A DNA stretch of 64,000 nt from Lactobacillus rodentium. GTDB taxonomy: Bacteria > Bacillota > Bacilli > Lactobacillales > Lactobacillaceae. Each line of letters opens with the position of its first letter. Position 1 is the first letter of the stretch. The stretch is taken from NCBI RefSeq assembly GCF_003423665.1, contig NZ_BFBY01000003.1, forward strand, positions 96,603 through 160,602, given 5' to 3'. The position numbers and the translations under genes were made by a program. Positions 37,358-47,499 of this stretch are shown piece by piece. The notes under the pieces are model-generated. The model was not told the DNA's origin and did not search any database. It saw nothing but the letters and a program-made list of their open reading frames with translations.

Positions 37358-38330
37358 TCTTTTTACACCATCAAATATAAAAATTCCTCATACCTTAATT
37401 TTTGGACCGGATGCTTATTTAAATGAGTATGTGAGCAAGGATTTTGTTAAACAGGAAAAATTTAAAGATTTAGAACAAACGATAATTGATTGTAGTGAAG
37501 ATGGATTAGATGAACTAATGGCCAGTTTAACTGAGTCGTCACTGTTTTCACAGCAAAAAATTATTATTGTTAAAAATCCTTTCTTTTTAACAGCGAAAGT
37601 TGCTACAAAATTTAGAAAACAAGTTGATAAGTTACAAGTAATCTTAGATCATTTACAAGAGTTAGATAATATAGTTATTTTTATTGCTAGTTATGAAAAA
37701 ATAGATAAACGTAAAAAAATAGTCAAAACTTTGTTACAGCAAGTAAATTTAGTTGAAACAAGATTTCGACCATATGAAATAAGTGGTTTGATTAAAGGTA
37801 TTAGTAAAAGTGAAGGCTATACTCTTACTAATCAGGCCTTACAATTATTAATTCAACGAAGTGATCAAGTATTGGATACAGCTTTAAGTAATTACGTTAA
37901 GTTAAAAAATATTAGTGATAATCAAACAATCAAAGAATCTTTAGTAGAACAAAATATTGATCGTTCTTTATCAGAAAATGTATTTGAAATCTTAACGGTT
38001 GCGCTTAAAGGAGATTATACTCAGGCAATAACACGACTTAATGAACATTTGCGTGAAGGAAATAGTGCTATTCAACTTTTGGCCATTTTTGAATCTCAAT
38101 TAGAATTTTTAATGGTCGTCAAAACTTTACAAAATAGACGTTGGACAAAAGACCAAATTATAAATGAATTAAAAGCAAATCCATATCGAATTCAATTTGC
38201 GATGCAAAATAAAGTTTCTCTGGAAAAGTTAAAGCTTTTAGTACAAAAGAGTATTGAATTAGATTATGGCTATAAAAGTGGACGTTATCAAGGAAATAAC
38301 TATTTAGAAATGTTTATTTTATCTATATAA
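37344..38330 (+). CDS. holA: DNA polymerase III delta subunit
   Basis: This 328-residue clamp-loader subunit opens the beta clamp. Typical are HTLIFGPDAYLNEYVSKDF, SLFSQQKIIIVKNPFF and the C-terminal helical domain ending LDYGYKSGRYQGNNYLEMF. The ATG at 37344 overlaps the end of comEC by 14 bases and has CAAGGA upstream. A longer in-frame extension exists to 37269, but it has a poor ribosome site and no family support. It lies between comEC and rpsT as in other Firmicutes. Confidence 0.94.
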   Translation: MALINLFTPSNIKIPHTLIFGPDAYLNEYVSKDFVKQEKFKDLEQTIIDCSEDGLDELMASLTESSLFSQQKIIIVKNPFFLTAKVATKFRKQVDKLQVILDHLQELDNIVIFIASYEKIDKRKKIVKTLLQQVNLVETRFRPYEISGLIKGISKSEGYTLTNQALQLLIQRSDQVLDTALSNYVKLKNISDNQTIKESLVEQNIDRSLSENVFEILTVALKGDYTQAITRLNEHLREGNSAIQLLAIFESQLEFLMVVKTLQNRRWTKDQIINELKANPYRIQFAMQNKVSLEKLKLLVQKSIELDYGYKSGRYQGNNYLEMFILSI

Positions 38331-38333
38331 AGC

Positions 38334-38366
38334 AAAAAAGACAGGAGATTTAACTCCTGTCTTTTT
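38334..38366. terminator. Bidirectional terminator between holA and rpsT
   Basis: AAAAAAGACAGGAG and CTCCTGTCTTTTT pair around ATTTAA. It serves converging holA and rpsT transcripts. Confidence 0.92.
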
Positions 38367-38378
38367 ATGATTATAAAA

Positions 38379-38645
38379 TTATTTTGCAGCAACTTTTTTA
38401 GCCATACGTGACTTGTCACGGTTTGCCTTATTCTTAGAAATAAGACCTTTTGAAACAGCCTTATCAAGAGCACGAGCAGCTTTAATTTGTAATTCGAGGA
38501 CATCTTTTGATTTAGCTTCAACAGCTTCGTTGAACTTTCTAATTTCAGTTCTCAACTTACTCATTTCAGAAGCGTTACGCTTGTTAGCAGTAGCAGTAGT
38601 TTTAACACGCTTGATTGCAGATTTAATTTGTGGCATGAATTTCAC
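38379..38645 (-). CDS. rpsT: 30S ribosomal protein S20
   Basis: This 88-residue, highly basic helical protein has the S20 signatures [20 protein letters not shown] and [17 protein letters not shown]. It binds 16S rRNA early in 30S assembly. The ribosome site GAGGTG precedes the ATG. The minus-strand promoter lies at 38673-38701, back to back with that of rpsO. Confidence 0.97.
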   Translation of the reverse strand: MKFMPQIKSAIKRVKTTATANKRNASEMSKLRTEIRKFNEAVEAKSKDVLELQIKAARALDKAVSKGLISKNKANRDKSRMAKKVAAK

Positions 38646-38672
38646 CTCGATAAAATATAGATTTACCTGTTA

Positions 38673-38701
38673 ATTGTACTAAATGAGACATAAGCTTGCA
38701 A
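38673..38701 (-). promoter_or_regulatory. rpsT promoter
   Basis: Read on the minus strand: TTGCAA, a 17-base spacer, TACAAT. The -35 lies 12 bases from the plus-strand -35 of rpsO. Confidence 0.7.
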
Positions 38702-38713
38702 GGTAAATTGTAC

Positions 38714-38742
38714 TTGCTTTTTTAAAAAAATCCGGGTAATAT
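38714..38742 (+). promoter_or_regulatory. rpsO promoter
   Basis: TTGCTT (38714-38719), a 17-base spacer and TAATAT (38737-38742). The transcript should start near 38749. Confidence 0.7.
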
Positions 38743-38748
38743 ATATCT

Positions 38749-38831
38749 CTGTTGGAACCATTAGCGCTGTCTACACGTCGCCAACGGTAAACGATGTTAA
38801 TGGCAATTATGATTTAGAGAGGTATATATTA
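38749..38831 (+). promoter_or_regulatory. Structured rpsO leader, candidate S15 autoregulatory element
   Basis: In this 83-base leader GTTG (38751-38754) can pair with CAAC (38782-38785) and GCG (38764-38766) with CGC (38779-38781), leaving CCATTA (38758-38763) bulged. CCATTA is complementary to TAATGG at 38798-38803 and to the same bases at the real start (38830-38835). TTAATGGCAATT occurs at both 38797-38808 and 38829-38840. A seven-codon ORF (38794-38817) ends on the AGAGAGG ribosome site. S15 autoregulation by such leaders is known in other bacteria; here it is inferred. Confidence 0.5.
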
Positions 38832-39101
38832 ATGGCAATTTCAAAAGAACAAAAAGATGAATTAATTAAGAAGTATGCTCGCCACGATGGTGATACTGGT
38901 TCACCAGAAGTTCAAATCGCATTACTTACTGATGAAATTAACAACTTAAACGCACACTTAAAAGAAAACAAGCAAGATCACCACTCATACCGTGGTTTGC
39001 TTAAAAAGATTGGTCACCGTCGTAACTTACTTCGTTACTTAAAGAATAAGGATATTCAACGTTACCGTGACTTAATCCAACAATTAGGTTTACGTCGTTA
39101 A
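38832..39101 (+). CDS. rpsO: 30S ribosomal protein S15
   Basis: This 89-residue protein has the S15 signatures [38 protein letters not shown] and [11 protein letters not shown]. It binds the three-way junction of 16S rRNA. It uses the optimal codons of highly expressed genes. AGAGAGG lies 9 bases before the ATG. It is monocistronic, with its own promoter and terminator. Confidence 0.98.
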   Translation: MAISKEQKDELIKKYARHDGDTGSPEVQIALLTDEINNLNAHLKENKQDHHSYRGLLKKIGHRRNLLRYLKNKDIQRYRDLIQQLGLRR

Positions 39102-39125
39102 TCATTGTTATTTTGCATTGCACAC

Positions 39126-39160
39126 AAAAGACAGACTCAATTTGGAGTCTGTCTTTTTTT
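39126..39160 (+). terminator. Terminator after rpsO
   Basis: AAAAGACAGACTC pairs with GAGTCTGTCTTTT and is followed by a T run. Confidence 0.92.
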
Positions 39161-39269
39161 GTAAACTTTTAAAATGTTGTCTTAATATGCTAAAATTAAT
39201 TAGACAAATTTCGTTTTGATCTTAGTGATCCACAAGAAAATTGAATAATTATTTAGAAAGAAGAAAATT

Positions 39270-41120
39270 ATGACACAAAACATTAAGATAATGATGTTGG
39301 GTGGAGTACGTGAAAATGGAAAGAACATGTACGCTGTCCAAGTTGATGATGAAATTTTTATTATGGATGCAGGGTTAAAGTATCCTGATAGTTCAATGCT
39401 TGGAATTGATGTAGTCATTCCTGATTTAGATTTCTTTAGAGAATATGGCGATCGCATTGCAGGAATTTTCTTAACTCATGGTCATGATGATGCTATCGGA
39501 GCACTACCATATATTTTGCGTGATCATGATATTCCAGTTTTTGGCTCGAAATTAACCGTAGAATTAGCAAAAATAGCCGTTCAACGTGAAAATAAACGTC
39601 GAAAAAATAATTTATTTCATGTAATTGATGCTGATACTGAAATTGATTTTAAGAATGCTAGTGTATCTTTCTTCAAGACAACGCATTCACTTCCTGATTC
39701 TTTAGGAATTGATATTTCTACTAAAGAAGGAGAAATTGTTTATACTGGGGACTTTAAGTTCGATCCATCTGCTAAGGAAGGTTATAGAACTGATTTTGTG
39801 AGATTATCTGAGATTTCACAAAAAGGAGTTTTGGCATTATTAAGCGACTCAACAAATGCTGAAGCAGTATTTCCAAATGATCGTCAGTCATCAATTGAAA
39901 ATTACATCCTCAATACCTTTAATAATCAAGAAGGTAGAATTATTGTTGCTTCAAAGGCTTCAAATATTGTTAGAATTCAAGAAATCTTCCACGCAGCAGC
40001 GAAAACTGGTCGTCATGTTTATTTAACTGGACGAGATATTGGTAAAATTGTTTATACGGCAATGAAGTTGGGCTATCTTGATGTACCAAAAGACTTACTT
40101 GTTCATAGTAAAGATTTAAAGAAGATTCCCGATAATGAATTAGTAATTCTAGAAACTGGTCGTATGGGAGAACCACTTAAATCATTACAAAAAATGGCTA
40201 CTAATCGCCATCGTTTAATTAAAATTAAAAAGGGTGATTTAGTCTTTATTGCTACTACACCATCTCATTCAGTAGAAACTATGGTGGCACAAACAAGCGA
40301 TATGATTTATCGTGCTGGCGGTACAGTAAAACAATTAGGGCGCGAACGTCATACTAGTGGACATGCTACTGGACGAGATTTACAAATCTTAATTGATACC
40401 ATGAAGCCTAAATTTTTAATTCCAGCAATTGGTGAATATCGTTTATTAGAACTCCATAAAAACCTAGCAGTAGAAGTAGGAATGGATCCTAAAGATATCT
40501 ACCTAACTAAAAATGGTGATGTATTAAAACTTGAAAAAGACAGATTTTATCTTAGTGATCCTGTTCCTGGCGAAGATACAATGATCGATGGATCTGGGGT
40601 AGGGGATGTAGGAAATATTGTCTTAAGAGATCGTGAAGTTTTATCAGATGATGGTGTCTTTATTGCTGCCGTAACGATCGATCGAAAGAAGAAAAAAATT
40701 GTTTCAGAACCTTTAGTTTCTACTCGTGGATTTGTTTATATTAAAACCAATCATGAATTGATGAATGGTGCAGTTGATGCTATTAAAGAAGCAATTGCTA
40801 ATAATTTTGAACATAAACGTTTTGATTGGACTGAATTAAAGCAAGATGTAAGAAATAGTGTCGAAAAGTTTTTATATAAACAAACAGGACGTCGTCCAGT
40901 TGTTTTGCCAGTCGTAATGGAAGTTAACCAAAACAGACATCGTGCAATGGTAAAACGTAATGAACAAAATAAAGCTAAGGAAGAAATAAGAGAAAAAAAT
41001 TCTCGTCCTAGTCGTACACGTGTTTCTAATTCGACTCATTCCAAAAATAGACGTCCACGTAAAAAAATAAATAATAATCAACAAAATAGTAAAAATAACT
41101 TAGCACAAAAGAAGGCTTAA
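39270..41120 (+). CDS. rnjB: Ribonuclease J2-type protein
   Basis: This 616-residue paralogue of RNase J1 has a metallo-beta-lactamase domain, a beta-CASP domain (HTSGHATGRD) and a C-terminal domain. The zinc motif reads HGHDDAIG, with alanine at position 75 where the rnjA product has histidine. This is the known J2-type change linked with weak nuclease activity and a partner role for J1. The last ~60 residues are a very basic, asparagine-rich disordered tail. TGCTAAAAT at 39188-39196 may be an extended -10. It is followed by a TPR-like gene after 4 bases. Confidence 0.94.
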   Translation: MTQNIKIMMLGGVRENGKNMYAVQVDDEIFIMDAGLKYPDSSMLGIDVVIPDLDFFREYGDRIAGIFLTHGHDDAIGALPYILRDHDIPVFGSKLTVELAKIAVQRENKRRKNNLFHVIDADTEIDFKNASVSFFKTTHSLPDSLGIDISTKEGEIVYTGDFKFDPSAKEGYRTDFVRLSEISQKGVLALLSDSTNAEAVFPNDRQSSIENYILNTFNNQEGRIIVASKASNIVRIQEIFHAAAKTGRHVYLTGRDIGKIVYTAMKLGYLDVPKDLLVHSKDLKKIPDNELVILETGRMGEPLKSLQKMATNRHRLIKIKKGDLVFIATTPSHSVETMVAQTSDMIYRAGGTVKQLGRERHTSGHATGRDLQILIDTMKPKFLIPAIGEYRLLELHKNLAVEVGMDPKDIYLTKNGDVLKLEKDRFYLSDPVPGEDTMIDGSGVGDVGNIVLRDREVLSDDGVFIAAVTIDRKKKKIVSEPLVSTRGFVYIKTNHELMNGAVDAIKEAIANNFEHKRFDWTELKQDVRNSVEKFLYKQTGRRPVVLPVVMEVNQNRHRAMVKRNEQNKAKEEIREKNSRPSRTRVSNSTHSKNRRPRKKINNNQQNSKNNLAQKKA

Positions 41121-41124
41121 AAAG

Positions 41125-41982
41125 ATGAAAAGTTCAAGTCAAGAAAATCTCATAACTTTAGCTCACGAAGCTAAAGAAAATAATGATTTACCTCAGGCTA
41201 AGCAATATTTGCTTGAGGCGTTAAGACTGGGACATGAGTCAGCCATTGTGTGTGAACTAAGTGAAATTTACTTGAGTGAGAATAAAGCAGATCAGGCATA
41301 TTCATTAATCAAAGAAGAGCCTGATCTTTTTTCAGATCAAAAAGTATTTGAAACATATTTAGCAATATTAAAAGCAAGACATTTTAATATTGAAAAATTA
41401 CAACTTAATCATTTACTACACAAAGAAATTCACCCAACCGTGAGTCCAGTTTCGGAAGCTGACCAACAAAAATTAATGAAAAATTTTCGGTATTTAAAAA
41501 ATATTACTGAAGCAGATTATTTAAAGTTATTTCAGTTGAGTAAAGAAAATTTTATTCTATTGGCACAAAGTCTTTTGCTTGATCCGAGTCAAAATTTTGC
41601 TTTACGCTTATCACTTTGTGAAGATCTCATTAAATTAGGAGTAGAGCAAAAAATGCAAGTAATAGTACTGGGCGAAATAAAAAGTTTTATTCCTAACCAA
41701 ACAATGTTACTGGAGAAGGATCCAATTTATCGAGAAGTATGCATAAGTATTGCGGATTATTTACGTCGTGATCCAAGCAAGTTAACCCTGATGGTAGGGG
41801 AATTGAATATTGTAATGGGGATGTTATATCCTAAGTTACGTGATTATATTTCTCATCCAGATCAGTTTGCACATGATTTTAGAAAGTATCTAGAGGAAAA
41901 AAAGGGTGGAGTAAATCAGAAGTTATTGGATAAAATTTATAATTATTTAGCCAATGAAAAATTAAATGATAATTTCAATTAG
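41125..41982 (+). CDS. TPR-like helical protein of unknown function
   Basis: This 285-residue cytoplasmic protein begins with two TPR-like repeats (about residues 5-65, LPQAKQYLLEALRLGHESAI). It continues with an alpha-helical region resembling small Lactobacillus TPR proteins. There is no signal peptide. The 4-base spacing after rnjB indicates co-transcription, which may hint at a role connected with RNase J2; this is inference from position only. Confidence 0.8.
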   Translation: MKSSSQENLITLAHEAKENNDLPQAKQYLLEALRLGHESAIVCELSEIYLSENKADQAYSLIKEEPDLFSDQKVFETYLAILKARHFNIEKLQLNHLLHKEIHPTVSPVSEADQQKLMKNFRYLKNITEADYLKLFQLSKENFILLAQSLLLDPSQNFALRLSLCEDLIKLGVEQKMQVIVLGEIKSFIPNQTMLLEKDPIYREVCISIADYLRRDPSKLTLMVGELNIVMGMLYPKLRDYISHPDQFAHDFRKYLEEKKGGVNQKLLDKIYNYLANEKLNDNFN

Positions 41983-42013
41983 AAATATTTAATAATTTTA
42001 CTAATTAAAAAGG

Positions 42014-42041
42014 TTTACTTTTTTTCTAGATCTAGTATAAT
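42014..42041 (+). promoter_or_regulatory. tuf promoter
   Basis: TTTACT (42014-42019), 16 bases, then TATAAT (42036-42041). A second copy of the surrounding sequence, with TATAAT at 42106-42111, lies 70 bases downstream. Confidence 0.6.
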
Positions 42042-42047
42042 CAACTA

Positions 42048-42177
42048 AGGATATTTTCAAAGGGGCAGAAAGCAATTTTGACTATGCTTTTACCTTTGAA
42101 AGTAGTATAATAATCAACAGAGAATTATCCGTTATTACTCAACGGACTTCTTGCAAATTTACAGGAGGGTCATTTTA
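42048..42177 (+). other. tuf leader with a long hairpin
   Basis: The 5' untranslated region of about 130 bases contains TTTCAAAGG (42055-42063) pairing with CCTTTGAAA (42093-42101), with inner AAAGCA/TGCTTT arms. No T run follows, so it is not a terminator. AGGAGGG at 42164-42170 is the ribosome site. Confidence 0.55.
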
Positions 42178-43368
<1,191 letters not shown>

Positions 43369-43380
43369 TTCCAATAATTT

Positions 43381-43409
43381 AAAAGATGCGCTTTGCGCAT
43401 CTTTTTTTT
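43381..43409 (+). terminator. Terminator after tuf
   Basis: AAAGATGCGC and GCGCATCTTT pair around TTT, followed by a T run. Confidence 0.92.
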
Positions 43410-43435
43410 ATGCAAAATAAAATTAGCTGCTACAT

Positions 43436-43464
43436 TTGTGTTTAAGGCCGGTTTGGGGTAATAT
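43436..43464 (+). promoter_or_regulatory. tig promoter
   Basis: TTGTGT (43436-43441), a 17-base spacer and TAATAT (43459-43464). Confidence 0.6.
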
Positions 43465-43514
43465 AATTAAGTGTGCAATAGCAAACCCAAATTTGACATC
43501 GGAGGTATTAATTA

Positions 43515-44903
43515 ATGTCTGTAAAATGGGAAAAGACCGGTAAAACCACCGGTGAATTAACTTTTGAAATTTCACAAGAACAAGTAAAAAAAGCTTTAGA
43601 TCAAGCATTTAACCGTGTAAAGAAGAATTTACGTGTTCCTGGATTCCGTAAGGGTCACGTATCTCGTGTGATTTTTGACCAATTTTATGGTGAAGAAGCA
43701 CTTTACGAAGATGCATTAAATATTGCTTTACCAGAAGCTTATACAGAAGCTGTTAAGGAAGCTGGTATTGATCCTGTAGGTCAACCACAAATCACTCCAG
43801 TTTCAATGGATAAAGATAAGCCTTGGGTAATGAAAGCAACTGTTTCTGTACAACCTGAAGTTAAATTAGGTGATTACAAGGGTATCGAAGTACCTAAGCA
43901 AAGTAAACGCGTTTTAGTAAAAGATGTTGACGCTGAACTTAAGAAGCGTCAAGAACAAAATGCGGAATTAGTTTTAAAGGATGGTAAATCTAAGAAGGGT
44001 GATACCGTTACTATTGATTACGAAGGTACTATCGATGGTAAGAAGTTTGATGGCGGTAGCGCACAAAACTACTCTCTTGAACTTGGTTCAAACACCTTTA
44101 TTCCTGGCTTTGAAGATCAATTAGAAGGTCACAAGGCTGGCGATGATGTTGATGTTAAGGTTACTTTCCCAGAAGATTATGGTGCAAAGGATTTAGCTGG
44201 TAAAGAAGCTCACTTTGCTACTAAGATTCATGAAGTTAAATCTAAAGAATTACCTAAATTAGATGATGAGTTTGCTAAAGATATTGATGATTCAGTAGAA
44301 TCTCTTGATGAATTAAAAGACAAGATTAAGGCTGATTTGAAGAAGCAAAAGGAAGATGCAGCTAAGGCAGCAATTCAAGATGCCGCAATTACTGGTGCTG
44401 TTAAGAATGCTACTATCGATGAAATTCCTCAAGCAATGATCGATGAAGATGTTCAAAATCAAATGAACCAATACTTAGGCAATATGCAACGTCAAGGTAT
44501 CGATCCACAAACTTACTTCAAGTTAACTGGTACTACTGAAGCACAACTTCGTGAACAAATTGCTAAGGATGCAGAAGAACGTGTTAAGACTAACCTTGTT
44601 TTAGAAGCAATTGTTAAAGCAGAAAAACTTGATGCAACTGCCAAAGAAATTGATCAAGAAATCAAGGACTTAGCAAAAGAATACAACATGGATGAAAAGG
44701 TTGTACGTAACACTTTATCTGATGATATGCTTAAGCATGACATTGCTGTAAGAAAGGCTATCGATTTAATTACTGATAAGGCAAAAGAAGTAGCTAAAAA
44801 GTCATCTACCAAGAAATCAACTGCTAAGAAGTCAACTACTAAGAAGTCAACTGAAAAGAAGACTACTAAGAAATCTTCAACTAAAAAATCTGACAAAGAC
44901 TAA
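43515..44903 (+). CDS. tig: Trigger factor with a lysine-rich C-terminal tail
   Basis: This 462-residue ribosome-bound chaperone and prolyl isomerase has an N-terminal ribosome-binding motif ([11 protein letters not shown]). A FKBP-type domain follows (about 150-245, [20 protein letters not shown]), then a helical chaperone domain. Typical trigger factors end near residue 430. Here a tail of about 35 residues built from repeats of KKS, KKST and KKTT follows. The tail's role is unknown. A terminator separates tig from clpX. Confidence 0.96.
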   Translation: MSVKWEKTGKTTGELTFEISQEQVKKALDQAFNRVKKNLRVPGFRKGHVSRVIFDQFYGEEALYEDALNIALPEAYTEAVKEAGIDPVGQPQITPVSMDKDKPWVMKATVSVQPEVKLGDYKGIEVPKQSKRVLVKDVDAELKKRQEQNAELVLKDGKSKKGDTVTIDYEGTIDGKKFDGGSAQNYSLELGSNTFIPGFEDQLEGHKAGDDVDVKVTFPEDYGAKDLAGKEAHFATKIHEVKSKELPKLDDEFAKDIDDSVESLDELKDKIKADLKKQKEDAAKAAIQDAAITGAVKNATIDEIPQAMIDEDVQNQMNQYLGNMQRQGIDPQTYFKLTGTTEAQLREQIAKDAEERVKTNLVLEAIVKAEKLDATAKEIDQEIKDLAKEYNMDEKVVRNTLSDDMLKHDIAVRKAIDLITDKAKEVAKKSSTKKSTAKKSTTKKSTEKKTTKKSSTKKSDKD

Positions 44904-44923
44904 TTAGAATAAGAAGAGAAAAG

Positions 44924-44950
44924 GAGCGGCTCGAAGCCGCTTCTTTTTTT
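44924..44950 (+). terminator. Terminator after tig
   Basis: AGCGGCT pairs with AGCCGCT around CGA, with a T run at 44943-44950. Confidence 0.9.
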
Positions 44951-44962
44951 GAAACAAAATTC

Positions 44963-44991
44963 TTTACGTAATTTCGCGTACATGATAAAGT
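44963..44991 (+). promoter_or_regulatory. clpX promoter
   Basis: TTTACG (44963-44968), a 17-base spacer ending in TGA, and TAAAGT (44986-44991). This makes an extended -10 form. Confidence 0.6.
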
Positions 44992-45025
44992 TACTATGCT
45001 TACTATTTATAAGGAGGTTTTTAAT

Positions 45026-46300
45026 TTGCCTACTGATACTCAAGATACAGAAGAAATTAAATGTTCTTTTTGTGGTAAATCACAATCTCAAGTTAAAAAA
45101 ATTGTTGCAGGTAATGGAGTTTATATCTGTAATGAATGTATTGAACTTTCCAAACGCATAGTTGATGATGAATTAAAGGCTGATTCTTTGAAAGAAAGCA
45201 AGGAATTACCTAAGCCTATGGAGATTAAGAAGCAACTTGATGAATATGTTATTGGGCAAGACCGCGCCAAAAAGGTATTATCTGTTGCAGTTTATAATCA
45301 CTATAAACGTATTAATCAAATGGAAGTTGAGCAAGAAGGAACTGAATTACAAAAGTCCAATATTGCTTTAATTGGACCTACTGGATCCGGTAAAACATAT
45401 CTTGCTCAAACACTTGCAAAAATCTTGAATGTACCTTTTGCAATCGCTGATGCAACTACTTTAACAGAAGCTGGTTACGTTGGTGATGATGTTGAAAACA
45501 TTTTGTTAAAGTTAATTCAAAATGCTGATTATGACATTGAACGAGCACAAAAGGGAATTATCTATATTGATGAAATAGATAAAATCTCTAAAAAGGCTGA
45601 AAATATGTCTATTACACGAGACGTTTCAGGAGAAGGTGTGCAACAATCTCTCTTGAAAATTCTTGAAGGTACAATGGCATCAGTTCCACCTCAAGGTGGA
45701 CGTAAACATCCTCAACAACAAATGCTTCATATTGATACCAGCAATATATTATTCATTGTTGGTGGTGCTTTTGATGGTATTCAAAATATTGTTAAAAACC
45801 GTTTAGGTGAAAAAACTATCGGTTTTGGCGCAGAGAATGATGTTAATACTAAAGACGCTGATAATTGGCAAAAATACTTAACTACAGGAGATTTAGTCAA
45901 ATTTGGCTTAATTCCTGAATTTATTGGTCGTATTCCGATTATTAGTACTTTGGATGGATTAGAAGATAAAGATTTAATTCGTATTTTAACTGAGCCTAAG
46001 AATGCTTTAGTTAAACAATATCAAAAGCTATTCTCACTTGATGATGTTGAATTAACATTTACTGATGGTGCTTTACAAGCAATTGCTGAATTGGCTATCA
46101 ATCGTCATATGGGGGCCAGAGGTTTGCGTTCGATTATTGAAAATGCGCTAATGGATGTTATGTATCGCACGCCAAGTGAAGATGATATTGAAAGTGTTCA
46201 AGTGACTAAAGATGTCATTACCAAACATGCACAACCTCGTATTACTTATAAAAAGCAGGATAAAACTGAAGATGAAGTAGCAGAGAAGGTTAAAAAATGA
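45026..46300 (+). CDS. clpX: ATP-dependent Clp protease ATPase subunit ClpX
   Basis: This 424-residue AAA+ unfoldase feeds substrates to ClpP. It has the N-terminal C4 zinc domain ([11 protein letters not shown]...CNEC), Walker [13 protein letters not shown], Walker B YIDEIDKI and the sensor region [12 protein letters not shown]. The TTG at 45026 is taken as the start: AAGGAGG at 45011-45017 is spaced 8 bases from it, and it gives the family N-terminus. The stop overlaps the engB start (ATGA). Confidence 0.96.
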   Translation: MPTDTQDTEEIKCSFCGKSQSQVKKIVAGNGVYICNECIELSKRIVDDELKADSLKESKELPKPMEIKKQLDEYVIGQDRAKKVLSVAVYNHYKRINQMEVEQEGTELQKSNIALIGPTGSGKTYLAQTLAKILNVPFAIADATTLTEAGYVGDDVENILLKLIQNADYDIERAQKGIIYIDEIDKISKKAENMSITRDVSGEGVQQSLLKILEGTMASVPPQGGRKHPQQQMLHIDTSNILFIVGGAFDGIQNIVKNRLGEKTIGFGAENDVNTKDADNWQKYLTTGDLVKFGLIPEFIGRIPIISTLDGLEDKDLIRILTEPKNALVKQYQKLFSLDDVELTFTDGALQAIAELAINRHMGARGLRSIIENALMDVMYRTPSEDDIESVQVTKDVITKHAQPRITYKKQDKTEDEVAEKVKK

Positions 46301-46881
46301 AAATAAAATCAAGTGATTTTATTATTAGTGCTGTTGGTGAAAAGCAATATCCTAAAGATGATTTGCCAGAATTTGCTTTAGCTGGACGTTCTAATGTGGG
46401 AAAGTCGAGTTTGATTAATACGATAGTTAATCGTAAGAAATTAGCAAGAACATCTCAACAACCGGGAAAAACTCAGACTTTGAATTTTTATTTAATTAAT
46501 GAAGATTTATATTTAGTAGATGTCCCCGGCTATGGTTATGCAAAAGTTTCCAAAAAACAAAGAGCTAAATTTGGAGAAATGATTCAAGACTACTTAGAAA
46601 CTAGGGCTGATTTAAAAGGATTAGTCCTCTTAGTTGATGCACGTCATGATCCAACAAATGATGATATTAATATGTATAATTATGCTCTGATGTTAGATAT
46701 TCCAATTTTAGTAGTAGCTACAAAGATGGACAAACTCAAGAAAATGGAAGCAAGTCAAATTGAGCAAAAAATTGGAAAAAGTTTAGATTTGAATCATGAA
46801 CAAGTTTCATTTTTGCCTTTTTCAAGTGTAACTAAACTAAATGTTGATAAATTTTGGGATTGGATTGAAGCAAATATGTAA
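46297..46881 (+). CDS. engB: Ribosome biogenesis GTPase EngB (YsxC)
   Basis: This 194-residue small GTPase needed for 50S assembly has the P-loop [13 protein letters not shown]3 [11 protein letters not shown] and G4 TKMDKL. Its length is normal. It is translationally coupled to clpX through a 4-base overlap, the standard Firmicute arrangement. Confidence 0.97.
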   Translation: MKIKSSDFIISAVGEKQYPKDDLPEFALAGRSNVGKSSLINTIVNRKKLARTSQQPGKTQTLNFYLINEDLYLVDVPGYGYAKVSKKQRAKFGEMIQDYLETRADLKGLVLLVDARHDPTNDDINMYNYALMLDIPILVVATKMDKLKKMEASQIEQKIGKSLDLNHEQVSFLPFSSVTKLNVDKFWDWIEANM

Positions 46882-46883
46882 TG

Positions 46884-46912
46884 AAAGAGAATAGTTTATA
46901 CTATTCTCTTTT
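46884..46912 (+). terminator. Terminator after engB
   Basis: AAAGAGAATAG pairs with CTATTCTCTTT around TTTATA. Confidence 0.88.
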
Positions 46913-46963
46913 ATTTTCGCCTGAAAGACTTATATAATATAAAGAGTTAAAAAGGAGATAAAC

Positions 46964-47482
46964 ATGACACAAATTTGGCCAATTTTTCTTGGTATACTGA
47001 TAATTCCGCTAATATTTATTATTTTTAAAGAAAAAGGACATTTTGAATTTATTAAAGCTCTAGTTTTATTTGCCTTAATGCTAATTATGTCATTATTAAT
47101 ATTTATTGCCCTATTGTATATTGCGTTTCTATCGATGCATATTGATAAGGGGCTAAAGCTAGGTAATTTATTTATTTTAGTGGCAATAATGATTGTAATT
47201 GCTGGTGAATTTCTTTATTTGGGATTAAGAGTTTGGAATAAAGTTTTTCCTTTTGAGGTCACCATCTTAACAATTATTGAATATTATATTCAATGGACAT
47301 TGATTTATTTTACCGTTTATCAAGCAGTCTTTGCGAATATCGATAAGGTAAGCCACTGGGTTAAATACATTAAAGTAGGAAATATTTTAGATCCAAATTT
47401 ATTAGCGGTGATTATTTTACCTTCGTTTATGTCAGCTTGGATTGGTGTAGTTTTGTTTAAAAAGCATATTCATGCAATTTAG
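46964..47482 (+). CDS. Uncharacterised polytopic membrane protein
   Basis: This 172-residue, highly hydrophobic protein has about five membrane segments (near residues 4-20, 29-55, 66-88, 101-122 and 145-165). I recognise no family motif. The AAGGAG ribosome site is strong, and a gene for another unknown membrane protein follows after 17 bases. The pair forms its own unit between two terminators. It may be specific to the Lactobacillus lineage. Confidence 0.7.
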   Translation: MTQIWPIFLGILIIPLIFIIFKEKGHFEFIKALVLFALMLIMSLLIFIALLYIAFLSMHIDKGLKLGNLFILVAIMIVIAGEFLYLGLRVWNKVFPFEVTILTIIEYYIQWTLIYFTVYQAVFANIDKVSHWVKYIKVGNILDPNLLAVIILPSFMSAWIGVVLFKKHIHAI

Positions 47483-47499
47483 AAAGAAAGGATAAGAAA

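Noticed and set aside
38413..38673. Plus-strand open frame opposite rpsT
   Set aside because: It is a mirror of the highly basic rpsT gene with no ribosome site or homology.
42151..42177. Nine-codon extension of tuf
   Set aside because: EF-Tu starts [17 protein letters not shown] lies between the upstream codons and ATG 42178.
44654..44896. Minus-strand open frame opposite the tig lysine-rich tail
   Set aside because: It arises from repetitive AAG codons read in reverse; no start signal or family match.
44996..45025. N-terminal extension of clpX from an upstream ATG
   Set aside because: The AAGGAGG site lies inside this stretch and points to TTG 45026, which gives the normal ClpX start.
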